A stretch of DNA of 64,000 nucleotides from Gautieria morchelliformis (taxonomy: Eukaryota; Basidiomycota; Agaricomycetes; Gomphales; Gomphaceae): positions 124,001 to 188,000 of the forward strand of contig WHVA01000180.1 of NCBI GenBank assembly GCA_015179125.1, written 5' to 3'. A program made the translations under genes and the position numbers. Below the pieces are notes generated by a model. It did no database searches and was not told the origin of the DNA. It worked only from the letters and a program-made list of their open reading frames with translations. Positions 10,609 through 20,976 of the stretch are shown in pieces (positions within the stretch are counted from its first letter, which is position 1; each line of letters begins with the position of its first letter).

Positions 10609-11957
10609 TGTCATGATTCATTTATTCTGCGAATCATCCCTCAGCACACAGCAAATGACCTCCTGAACCAGCAAACGGCTTCCTGAACCAGCAAATATCT
10701 TGCCAAAATATTCGTCACCATACTGCTTTCGCATTCGCTATTCATATCATTCCTGCCAGGATGCCAGGTGTTGGGGCCCTCATCCATCATAGAACCCATC
10801 ATCTGTTAAACTCCCACTCCATGACAGACCCACATGCTCAGGATGCATTTGGATAGTGTCAGTTGCAGCCTCCTTGCAGGTTGGACTCAATGGGACTCAT
10901 ACCACTGCAGGGCAGGACGAATTAGCCTCGCTGAAGTTTTCACTACACAGTTGTCATGACCCATTCATTTCTTGTATCCAGCTATCCCTGTTTTCCCTTT
11001 CACCACTCTTCCATGTTTGCTCATCTTCGCTCCATTCACTCCTCGCTCCATTCGCTATTTGCCACATTCGCCATATGACCATTCGCTACTCGTATCATTC
11101 GCCAGCAGGCACGCCATCAAACACGATCGACATCCTTTACCCAGATTGATGGTTCATCACTGGTCCCATCATCTTCTCAACTCAACCCCCTTTGGGTGTT
11201 CCTATGGCCAGAATGCATTCGCGGGGCATCCTACCCGTAGGTCATGTGGGATCAACCCAGAAGACGAAGAGTCCGTGCAGGGTGGTGTATATGCAGGTCC
11301 CAAGGCGTGTTTTCGTACATAGGGGCCTTCGCCCTCTTTCCTCTCCATTGTTTCATGTTCGCACCCCTCTTCCATTCTATTGTATGTCTATTTCATCTAT
11401 TATGTATCCTGACCGCACACCCCTATCCAACCCTGACTCCAGACGGCCTCTTTCCTATTCGCTAGCACCATATGAGCATTCGGTATAAGTAGTCTACATT
11501 CGCATGTATATTCTCCAGTTTAATTATCATACGTCCATCTTGTGCAAACTTGACCTCGCTGTGATCATCGTCTTGAGCCTTCTCCTGTAGATTTCTATCT
11601 TCGACCAGAAGAGGACTTAGGCATCACTGGTGAGTTCTCATACTTCATCTTTGTTACCTTAGCCTTCGAGTTATTTTCTGTGCTGTCAGCGAAGGGCTCC
11701 AAAGGAGTGCCTTCACCGGCGAAAGGATTGTTGCTACTTAAACAACCTTTCCGTGACACCTTGCATGTTCCATCGTCAGGTGACACAGGCTATTTCGCTA
11801 TGACTGTAGATCAGGGCGAATTCCTTTCGAGTAACCCTCTTACTTCTTAACCCTTACCTCTTCGGTATTGTTCGCTGGGCGATTCACTAGATCGCACATG
11901 CTATTCGGGCATTCGCCACTAACATGCGATATTAACGCCCAAAATCCAATCTTGACA
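10609..11957 (+). mobile_element. Solo LTR, family A, two-headed form, 1349 bp
   Basis: TGTCATGATT...CCAATCTTGACA with the exact 5-bp target duplication CAGAG on both sides (10604-10608 and 11958-11962). A second TGTCATGACC head begins at 10952, so the 5' part is present twice in diverged form. The rest follows the family A pattern, including the promoter-like ATAAGTAGT...ACATTCGCATGTATATTC segment. Confidence 0.82.
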
Positions 11958-12232
11958 CAGAGCCGGGCCTGAGCCGTAAAAAAAAGCCTGGCCTGGGTTT
12001 TGTGAAGCCCGAGCCGTCTCAGGCCGAGCCATGACCGGGGCTTTTGAGCCCAAGCCAGGCCGGGAAATCACTACCCAAGTGCACGTGCACCCCCTGGCCC
12101 TGTTGCAGCCATCCTGCTCACTCGCAGCGAGCAGCCACATTGGTGCACACCTGGCAGGGCATGCATCCAGCGCTGGGAGCCACCTGGTGGCTCCCAGAGT
12201 GCATCCTGTGGGATGCAACACCACCTGCCCAT
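11958..12232. repeat. Continuation of AGCCGAGCC-type GC-rich tract
   Basis: Resumes the tract interrupted at 10608 (CCGGGCCTGAGCCG and similar), then GC-rich unique-looking sequence to the next LTR. Confidence 0.5.
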
Positions 12233-12336
12233 TGTCATGACTCGTTTATTTCTTGTACCCAGCTATCCCTATTTTCCCTTTCACCACTCCTCCCCCATGT
12301 TCGCTCAACTTCGCCTTTCCCTTCTGCCACACCTCC

Positions 12337-12821
12337 TGTAGAGGACTGGAATTATAAGCAGTAGGTTCGGACTTGATACTCAAAAGAATGGACTAGAAAT
12401 TAATTCACTCTCTCAGTGAATTTGGTTGTCACTATTAATATTATACACTACCTAGAAATTAATTCACTACAGGATTTCTAGGTCAATAAATTGAAGGAGA
12501 ATAAGACTAATTTACTTGCCTCTCTCAGTGAATTTGGTTGTCACTGAGAGAGGGGGAAATCTGTCTCACTGTGCATATACTACCACCCGGCCCTTTAGCG
12601 CCCATGGCGGCGCGCGTCGAAATGATTATGTAAGGGTGCCGGTGGTGAAAAGAAGAAAAACAAATTGAAATAGAAGTACAAATATTTGATAGAAATTTTC
12701 GGAAAAATTCTGAAAGATAAAGTGATCATAGTAGAACAATCTGAAAACAAAGTGGAAAGAAATACGAATGGTGGAATGTATTTGGCTTGATTTTGGTGCA
12801 GGAGCATAAATGCACCCAACA
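12337..12821 (+). mobile_element. Solo LTR, family B, 485 bp, nested in family A LTR
   Basis: TGTAGAGGACTGG...GCACCCAACA with the exact 5-bp repeat CCTCC (12332-12336 and 12822-12826). It is longer than the 9702 copy because an internal segment containing CTAGAAATTAATTCACT is duplicated. Confidence 0.8.
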
Positions 12822-13034
12822 CCTCCTCCATGTTTGCTCCATTTGCTCTTCGCCGCATTCACCGAACAACCATTCGCTACTTGCATCATTCACCAGTAGG
12901 CACGCCATCAAACACAATCAACTTCCTTTACCCAGCGTGATGGTTCATCACTGGCCCCATCATCTTCCCAACTTGACCCCTTTAGGTGTTGGTATGACCA
13001 GCATGCATTCGCAGGACATCCTACCCGTAGATTG

Positions 13035-13730
13035 TGTGAAAGAATAAGAGGTATTGATGATAGAATGAATATGAGGGTGGATTCAGACTTCTGCTCGAAG
13101 TCGAATCGAGTGGAGTTGTAGAAACGAAGATATAGAGAAAACACAATATGTGTATTCCCTTCAGCAATAACTACGCAATACTGTGCGTCGTGAAATACCA
13201 AGATAATTTGAAGTGAGTTCTGATAGACTGAAGATTTGGGATATACAAGCTGAAGTATTTATCTACCTACAGGGTGTGCTGCGGCGCGAAGAGAGAGGAG
13301 TGGTGTGTGAATCAACTCAAACATCTAGACTTGGGGGATCGGTAGTCCAGAGGCAGCGGTAACTAATGGACTCATCTGTCAAATGAGGTGGAATGTATAT
13401 AGTCAAGTATATCAGAAATGTGGAGTGTGGTGTGAAAGATGGAAAGGAATATGGAAGAAATTGAAATGAGTGGCTAGACGTCTAGTCTCTCCATGGATCA
13501 TCACGCCTCGGGCTCGGGCTTCGTCTCGGATTGAGGTAGGTCCGGGGGCACTGGATCAGGGTCGAGTTGGCAGGGCGATGGAGACGTCAGGGTGTGTCAT
13601 GCGGACGTGTGTGGGCTCGAATAGATGTGGGTGATGTGAGTGGAGGTGTGTGTGTAACATGGAGTAGCGTATATGCGGCGGTTGGACGTGTTGTAATGGC
13701 AGTGATGGGCTTACTGATATTTTTATGACA
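13035..13730 (+). mobile_element. Solo LTR, separate family, 696 bp, nested in family A LTR
   Basis: TGTGAAAGAATAAG...TTTTATGACA, bounded by the exact 5-bp repeat GATTG (13030-13034 and 13731-13735). The host LTR reads continuously across the pair of repeats when compared with other family A copies. No coding sequence; family not recognised. Confidence 0.72.
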
Positions 13731-14469
13731 GATTGTGTGGGATCAACCCAGAAGATCAAGAGTCTGTGCAGGGTAACATGTATGCAGGTCTCAAGGCCTG
13801 TTTTCATACATCAGTACCTTCACCCTCTTTCCTCCCCATCGTTTCATGTTCGCACTCCTCTTTCATTATATTGTATACGTGTTTCATCTATTTGTATCCT
13901 GACTGGGCACCCCTATCCAACCCTTACTCATGACAGCCTCTTTCCTATTCGTTAGCATCATATGAGCATTCGGCATAAGTAGTCTACATTCACATGTATA
14001 TTCCCCAGTTCAATTATCATACATCTATCTTGTGCAAAACTTGACCTCACTGCGACCATCGTCTTGAGCCCTCTCCTATAGATTCCTATCTTCAACCAGA
14101 AGAGGACTTAGGCATCACTGGTGAGTTTTCGTACTTTACCTTCATTACCCTAGTCTTTGTACTATTATTGGTGCTGTCAGCGAAGGGCTCCGAGGGAGCA
14201 CCTTCGCCAGCAAAAGGATTGTTGCTGCTTAAAACAACCTTTCCATGACACCTTGCATGTTACATCGTCAAGTGTCACGGCTACTTCACTACAACTGTAG
14301 ATAGGGCGAGCTCCGTTCAGGCAGCCCTCTTACCTTATGAACATTTATTGGTTCATCTTATCCTCCGAACGGCACACTTCTTCACACAAGCTATTCGGGC
14401 ATTCACTGTGTTCACTAATACATGATATTAATGCCTACAAACCAATCTTGACACCCATGCCTTCCCCAA

Positions 14470-14608
14470 GGCGGATGCTCACAACTTTTTATTACCTGTA
14501 GCTTCACCCATTTTATTCTCAGATTATAGAAAAGAAGAGGATGAAAGTACATGGCAATCTTATTGTTGAGATATAAATAAATTTTCTTTTGTCCCTCCCC
14601 GAGCGGCG
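14470..14608 (+). mobile_element. AT-rich element E, truncated left-end fragment
   Basis: Matches the first about 140 bp of the elements at 26409 and 46730 (GGCGGATGCTC..., TGTAGCTTCACCCATTTTA). It is cut where module X begins. Confidence 0.65.
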
Positions 14609-14610
14609 GG

Positions 14611-14790
14611 ACTCTCAACAAAGAATTAGAGAAAACTATCAAGGATTAAGCTCTGTAGCTATCGAACAAGTCTACAGTTACTTCAGGGGGTGAAACAGTA
14701 ATTTCTGGATGTCTTGTTCATACATTTATGGTAGCTACTTATACTATAATAGTAGTGACTACCAGTGTTCAAGTTAGTGAGTGAATGGGT
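14611..14790 (+). repeat. Module X, first copy
   Basis: Shared with 26216-26372: TCAACAAAGAA, AAGCTCTGTAGCTATC and ACTTCAGGGGGTGAAA. Here it lies to the right of element E, whereas at 26216 it lies to the left. Confidence 0.6.
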
Positions 14791-15277
14791 CGGAATAATG
14801 TCCTTTGATATGGGAAATGCTCCACAGGCTGCATACAGCTGTGGGGCAGGAATAGTGATGGGGATACTTGTTCTACCGACAACTATCTAAGATGGGACCT
14901 TGGAGCAGCATACAAAGCTCCTATAAACATGAAATATAGTTCGTAATCAGTGGGGCTAGTCAGGGGAATAGAATAGAAAAAGCTCTTGTGTCCTTGGCAA
15001 GCCATTTGCCATTTCTGTACCTCTCTCCTGAGGTAGCTATTCAGTACGCCCATGATAGGACTATGTACTGTGATTTCTATCATTTCCGATGCCCCTGTAT
15101 GGTACTATAAGTCCCATAGCAATTTATTCTTCTGACCAGGGCCCAGGTGCCTGCTTTCCAGGGCAGGCACTGCTACTGGTGCATGGATAATTTCCCCTTC
15201 ATAGTAAGTTCAGTTTAGACGATTGTTAGACCATAGAATGATGTGAGATAATTATCCCATTTATTCTAACAACAACA
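14791..15277. other. Unassigned right end of the Copia nest
   Basis: No gene seen. The segment ends CTAACAACAACAACA just before the ACCCT repeat that pairs with 5847-5851, so it should hold the nest's right terminus, but it does not clearly resemble the 5' LTR at 5852. Confidence 0.4.
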
Positions 15278-15282
15278 ACCCT

Positions 15283-15986
15283 CGCCGTGTTGCTTCCCTA
15301 ATCTGTTTCAAAGCATGCGTAATCCACTTTCTGTACCGCCGTTGGCGGTTTTGTCAACGGACTGGAGAGAAGGCACTTGGAATACCACTCTCTGTTGCAT
15401 TTCGTGTCGTCACCTTTTGCGCATATCGCCTTGTGGTCACTATGTATGTTCCCTTTCCCCATATGCTGTCTCTGCGACCCGTGTCTGATCATTTGCATGG
15501 ATATCCGCTTGGCTACATATGGACTTGCCACCATGAAAGAGCCTATGTGGCAACTATGCTTAACACCCAGGGAATCAGTGGGCTTAGTGGCCCTAATGGA
15601 GCTTCTTCTTTCATCCCTGTATGGGTCGACAAGCTGCACCCCGGAAGTACGTTTTCGCCCTCATCGAGCGATAGTGATGATACTAGTACTCACGAGCTCT
15701 AACTGACATAGGTCCACTCGTTGCTTGTCTTATCTTTGGCATGAGAAAGGTGAGCATTGTTGTAGTAATTCCATAGCTGGAGCTGCCATCTCAGGAATTT
15801 CTTAACGCCTTGATGTTTTGGAGGTGGTTCAACCCCATTCTCGGTACTTTGATGTTCCAGCGTAGAAGGTCTCCAACCACAAAAAGAGCATCCAATGCGC
15901 ATGGAGGCGTCTTCGATGCCAGGAGTGTGGTCTCAGGTGATAGCATATTGGATATTAGGCAAGAAACGAAGAGTAACGATGATCAA
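15283..15986 (+). pseudogene. 7TM family copy C, right piece (TM6, TM7, tail)
   Basis: Resumes the intron interrupted at 5851 and continues with the long TM6 exon (HFLYRRWRF, FRVVTFCAYRLVVTMYV, VSDHLHGYPLGYIWTC), a TM7 exon (SPLVACLIFGMRK) and the tail exon (EFLNALMFWRWFNPIL) to a stop near 15984. All splice junctions in this piece are consistent. The gene as a whole is dead: its 5' half is lost and a 9.4-kb transposon nest sits in one intron. Confidence 0.78.
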
Positions 15987-16339
15987 TGAGAGCTTGGCCC
16001 CGTAGTTTTTCTTTTCAATTTGCTTCACGGTCATTATTTATTGTTAACATTATCGATTGGTCATCCCTTTTTAGTCTCTCACAATGTGTTCTATGTATTC
16101 TTGTACGTCTCTATCGCCCCACATATATGGATGTTAGTAACGTCCATATATGTGGAGCGATATTTTGAACTTGGGAGCTGCCACGTCACGGTTTCGTGAC
16201 CCATACAATTTGTGCATACTGTTGGATACTAAAGGAAGCAGTGAGCCCTAGCTAGCTTGTTAAAGATAGACAAGTAAAGGGGGCTTTAGAGAGTATACGC
16301 TAGGGAAGAAGAGGAAAATCAAACCCAGCAGAGATACCA

Positions 16340-18520
16340 TACAAGTTCTTGGGAACGTCTAGGAGAGCATCATGGGGAGCCAATCTTTAGTGCCTCCCGC
16401 TCATCTGCACATGATCAGGCATTGTACATGTGATGGCATTGCTTGGCTGATGCTATGGCTGCGCATCATCTGCATCTGACCGAGTACTGACTGGGCGAGC
16501 AGAACGCTTTACAGATCTGGACAGAGGGATGGCAACTGCTACACAGGTGCCCAAGACTTATCTAAAAGGGCAGGGTTGGGAAGTGCAAGCCGGACTCTGT
16601 GGGAGACGAGGGAGCCGCAGAACTCGAATCAGGGGTGAAGTCATAGGGAAGTGTGAACCAAGAGATGAGAGCGAAAACGACTAGGCGGATGAGATGAAAG
16701 CTGCACAGTTGCTGACGGAAGATGGCAAGTGCTACAGTTATGCAGCCACTCAGGATTTACCCGGAAGGGAGCAGCTGTGTGCGAGAGCGAGTTGGACTGA
16801 GTGCGAGATGGAGCGAGGGAGCCGAAGAGCTTGAATCAGGGGTGGACAAAGTTATCGGGAAGCATGAACAAAGAGACGAGAGCAAAAATTGTTGGAAATA
16901 CTAAAGAAATATCATGTCGACACGGTAATTATATCAACACAATTCCAACCCCAAATCAACTCATCGATATACATTCGAATGTGTATGCATCACTACCACC
17001 TATCCCCGAGATTGCCGAACTCAAACATAAGTGTTCGACCCAACCCAATCCACACCTCCGATCACCCCGATATCATGGGGATACACACCATATGCTACGA
17101 TAGTCTGGAACGCCCCTATAGACCCTACCCAAGCACGCTGAGCCCGGCCCAAGTGGCACACATCCCAAGATCACGTGACCCAACCAAGGGACGCGACGCG
17201 TCGAGCGGACCCTGTCCGTAGCTAGACCACGTCCCCTATCCACTTCCAAAAACCCATTCCCTTTCGCTGCCTTATGCTTTACACTCCAACCATTTCTGTA
17301 CAACACTCGTCGACGCTCCTATCAAGGCCTATGCGCCGTCCACTCCATTCCACCTAACCTTTGTTCTCCTTCCACAAACATTAATGACGCCAAGTCCTAT
17401 CGTCGTCATATAAATAGCTAGCTTCGTGTACCATATCATAGCAGTGAAATCCGACTCTATTTACTCTACGTCGCATTAGCTAGCTCTTGACAGCATTTAT
17501 CATAAGACACATATACTTAGTTGTATGTGCAGATATTCTTGCTATTTCTGATTTCCACTCGATTCATCTCACGTTCAGAGATTGAATCACATTACTTTCA
17601 GTATTATTCTCAGTACTAACAAGAAAAATAGGTGGAAAGGCAATGGCGGACCATGCGGTAGAACAGTCTCCTGTGTGCAAAGTATCTGGATATGCTATGA
17701 GGTATTTCCACGATACTGTATTGCATGTTGACAGTCGTTATTCAATGATGGATGAGAGTGAACGAAGGACGGGGGCCTGGGATCAGCAGCAACATGCAAA
17801 AAAAAAAAGAAAAAAAAAAAAAAAAAACAAGCATAGCACGCACTGTACACGATGTTGTAACAAAGGAGCGAAAGCGAGCACGTACCGAGTGTATATAAGG
17901 CGAAACTCGTCGAATTGGGTTCCACGATGCTTCCTGCGATCCACACAGTGTATGATGTAGTTCAGCGCGACAGACGGCATTTTGAGACACAGTAAGGTCG
18001 AAGTATGCGTAAGTGCTGAGCAGCCCCGTTTGTAATACGACAAGCAGAAAACAGGACTGGAATTTGAGTGGTGAGAACCGAAGCACTGCGAACTTGCGAA
18101 TAACCCGCTGCGCAGTCACGGGGTTAGTGTCTCCAATTAGGAGATATCCAATCCGACCCAACAGTGTCCTTTGGACCCTTGCGATATGTTAAGCGAAACA
18201 ATGCAGGTGAAGGAACCAAGGACGAGCACCGTATCTTCCATCACCGTGTGGGTAGCGGGACGCTAACGGGCTGAAAATCTGTAAGTGTGAGTAGCTGAAT
18301 GCGTCGGCCAGAGGGGTGGGAAGTGAGTCATCCGTGCGTGATTCCTCGCTAGACCTGGAGGTCCGTGGAAAGGCTGAGCCCATAAATTGTATAGCATGAG
18401 AGACAAGCTGGCTGACGTGGAGAACAGCTAGGTAGGGGGGAGATGTGCAGGATCAGTGAGAGCGGACGTGTGGGGCGAGGAAAGGGGGGGAAGGGAGGGG
18501 AATGAGGGGCTACGACCCCA
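16340..18520 (+). repeat. Downstream module M, copy 1 (interrupted by an LTR)
   Basis: Homologous to 23560-25240 (same orientation) and to 41460-43110 (inverted). Shared landmarks are TTAGTGCCTCCC, CAGTTGC(T/G)GACGGAAG, GCGGTAGAACRGTC and a TATA-like GTATATAAGGCG (17889). On the minus strand a SLPTPLADA...SRYPHGDG reading recurs, but no long frame is conserved. A pure A/G-poly(A) tract lies at 17797-17828. It always lies 3' of a 7TM gene. Function unknown. Confidence 0.6.
16890..17621 (+). mobile_element. Probable solo LTR (TGTTGG...TAACA), 732 bp
   Basis: Present in module M copy 1 but absent from the other two copies. Begins TGTTGGAAATAC, ends CAGTACTAACA, and contains a TATA-like CATATAAATAG near 17410. 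No exact target duplication could be identified, so the LTR call rests on the termini and the empty-site comparison. Confidence 0.5.
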
Positions 18521-19354
18521 CGTGAGGGATTAAAAGCGACGAGAATGAGTGGACTAGGGCCTCCTTACCTGTACGTGTAGGTGTGCACGGCCATGGCGCC
18601 GGACGGAAGGTTACGCCCGGAGACATGCGCTACGTAACACAAAGGGTAATGCGGAAAAGGATGGCAAATAAGCAAATGACACCAGAGCACTGGCGCCCGA
18701 AGCAGAACGAGCCACTAAAACGTACCGGAATTTCAAGTAAAGGAGACCATAGGAGGTAAGTCGCACTCAGCAAAGCGGTAGCACCAAAACATCGGGGCCC
18801 GTCTCTGGCGTTCTTCAGGGTTCTTTTCTTCGTCTGCCGTACCAGAGCGTAATGTGGTACCTGTGCACGAGACGCCGATGTGCGTATAGAGGATTATACC
18901 CACTTGCTCCCAACCCCTACTCCTGAAATTGCCCTAGGCCATACAGAACTGGGAAAAAAGGTAGTGAGACATGCGGCGGAGAAGTGGCGAAGAGTAGAGG
19001 TGGCGTGCGGGTGCCGTCGGGCGATGTATAAATGTGTATAAGGGGCGATGCGTTGGTGTGGGTGGCGATTATGTCGATGTTCGGGGAGAGTATACGTACC
19101 ATAGTCTGTGCGGATGAGGTGATGGTGGAGTCCTCGCCAACTGCCTCTACACCAACATAAAATCACGTGATAACACCTTCAAGTTCAAATCCACTCCTGA
19201 CTTCACGCTGTGTGCGGCAGTTCTCCCCTCTCAACAATCCTCACATCTCACTTCCCTCAGTTCGCTTGACCTGCTCCAAGGCAAGTAGGCTTTTGGAGGC
19301 CTAGGCCTGACTCGGCTCGGGCTCAGCCCTGGCTTCAGCCGAAGCCCGGAAGAC
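18521..19354. other. No gene recognised
   Basis: Mixed-composition sequence without a supported coding frame. The last 60 bases carry the AGCCGAAGCCC-type GC tract also seen at 10290 and 11958, which abuts 7TM copy E. Confidence 0.4.
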
Positions 19355-20045
19355 GCATTAAGAAATGTAAGATTCCGTGGAGCCCTTTGGGGAAAGATGG
19401 AGAAAAGAGAGGGGGATGGGAAGCTCAATGTGGCCGCCAATTCTCTGTAGCGCAAGGTACAGTATACTGTGTGGCTTGCTGTTGCCTCAGCTCTGCGAAA
19501 GGTCCGAATTAGTGACCAAGAAGGGATTTACAGCAAGTAAAATGGGTGAGTCTCACACACGTTCATCTGGCCGATTCATACTGTCCAGGATAGCCAAAGC
19601 GCTCAGTGTGAGCAGGAGTTGCACATTGTAAGCACTGTGTCCATCAAAATGGCACAAGGGTATTTGGGCGAGTACAGATGTTAGATGATTCTGCAAAGTA
19701 GCAATTGCGACCGACGGTTTCAGATCATATTGGGCTTGTGCCGCGAACTCCGAGTAATATGCACCAGAAATGCCACATAACGAAAAATACCATCCTCCTG
19801 GATTTCATTGTTTGAGTAGCAGCCCCGAAACCCAAGACATGGCCTCAAGGGTAACTTCTTCAGTGGGCACTTCATTGCTGGTTCGTACTTTGAGTTGAGC
19901 TTCCACCGCGAGTGAACAGTGTTGCCATCGTTCCTTTGGGAAGAGGGGCGGACAATGGGATATAGTTGCTACTGACTGAATGCAGACATAAGTTCTCCGT
20001 GAAATGTCTCGAAGTAGTACAGGTATTGTACTGACTGCGCTGCAG
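19355..20045 (-). pseudogene. 7TM family copy E, 5' remnant
   Basis: On the minus strand this matches exons 2 to 5 of the family. Recognisable are the SNEVPTEE-type segment around intron 2, the exon-4 reading and the TM1 exon region near 19440. It stops at 19355 inside the TM1-TM2 exon, where an AGCCGAGCC-type tract begins. The signal-peptide exon is not clearly preserved. Decayed relative to B, G and H. Confidence 0.65.
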
Positions 20046-20470
20046 TTATTGTCTTGGTTTGGTGGGGTGTGAGTGGCCCACACACGATGAAACCTCTCTT
20101 CGCTCAGTTAGAGTGGAATGATACCCGTGACTTAAAACGGTTGAGAGTTTCGCAAGAACCTGCAGGTATATTAATGCCGTCAGCTGTTGCCATTTTGAAC
20201 TTCTTAGCTTGGTACATCACCTCCTGGATCCACATATATATGGAAGATGCGGTGCTTCATACCAGAAAGATTAGATACAGAAGCTCCGATACGTACCGTT
20301 TGACAGATGCCAAGCGGACAACTGGAGAACCGCATAAAATCTGCAAGAATATAGGCCTTCTTGAGCGGATCAAGCGAAACGGATGCATTCTTAGCTGGAT
20401 GACGTCGCTTGGTGTGACGATTGTTGAGAGATGGCATGAGAGACGAAAGTAATGAATGGCTTACAGTATA
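20046..20470. other. No gene recognised
   Basis: An open frame of 132 codons (20054-20452) has no recognisable motif and no paralog here. It ends just before the MITE at 20474. Confidence 0.35.
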
Positions 20471-20473
20471 TAG

Positions 20474-20632
20474 TGGGTGACTTTCCGTAGAGCTAAATTC
20501 CTAAATTCCACGTTCTAAACGTCGCGGAACATCGAACCGAGTGCCCGATGACAGGGAAGCGTTTTACAAGTCCGCTGTGACAGATATTAATGTTTAGCAG
20601 TTTAGGCATTTAGGGCTACGGAAAGTCACCCA
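20474..20632. mobile_element. Short foldback MITE, 159 bp
   Basis: Inverted termini of about 32 bp: left TGGGTGACTTTCCGTAG then AGCTAAATTCCTAAA; the right end, reverse-complemented, reads TGGGTGACTTTCCGTAG then CCCTAAATGCCTAAA. The interior is too short to code. The target duplication is unclear (TATAG left, GTGAG right), so the superfamily is undecided. Confidence 0.72.
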
Positions 20633-20767
20633 GTGAGGAGCAATGTGTGGAATGTTGAATTGTTGTTTCATGGGTCGCGTACCACACCGCACACCGACTG
20701 TACTACTAACGTCGACAGGACAATATTGATACGATACCAGCCAGGCCAGGAATAGTTGAACCACAGT

Positions 20768-20900
20768 GATAATCGCCCGTAGCCAGCATATCCAGGGAGG
20801 TGGCTCCGGATGGAGCCGCGGCTATATTATACGAGTTCCTCCGACTATGGTAGGCCCTCGGGGAAATTTTGATGGACTTCATGGACCCCCAGCCTTATAA
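20768..20900 (+). promoter_or_regulatory. Conserved upstream block and TATA box of copy F
   Basis: Same order as for gene B: ATAATCGCCCGTA, ATACGAGTTCCTCCGAC (20830-20846), TTTGATGGACTTC (20868-20880), CTTATAA (20894-20900), start codon at 20977. Confidence 0.55.
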
Positions 20901-20976
20901 CCGTACCAATCTACTACAGTTCAGGTGGAGTCAATCATCACTACTCATTCGTCCACTTCCCTCCGTGCTCGCGACA

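Larger units (their letters stand above)
12233..14453 (+). mobile_element. Solo LTR, family A, with two other LTRs nested inside
   Basis: TGTCATGACTCG...CCAATCTTGACA, bounded by the exact repeat CCCAT (12228-12232 and 14454-14458). Removing the inserts at 12337-12821 and 13035-13730 leaves about 1040 bp, in line with the single-headed family A LTR at 58644. Confidence 0.82.

Noticed and set aside
17643-18161. Frames of 105 and 139 codons on opposite strands around a poly-A tract
   Set aside because: The frames depend on the long A tract (Lys/Phe runs) and are not kept in the other two copies of module M.
20054-20452. 132-codon plus-strand frame
   Set aside because: No motif, no paralog in the window and no splice context; kept only as an unassigned stretch.
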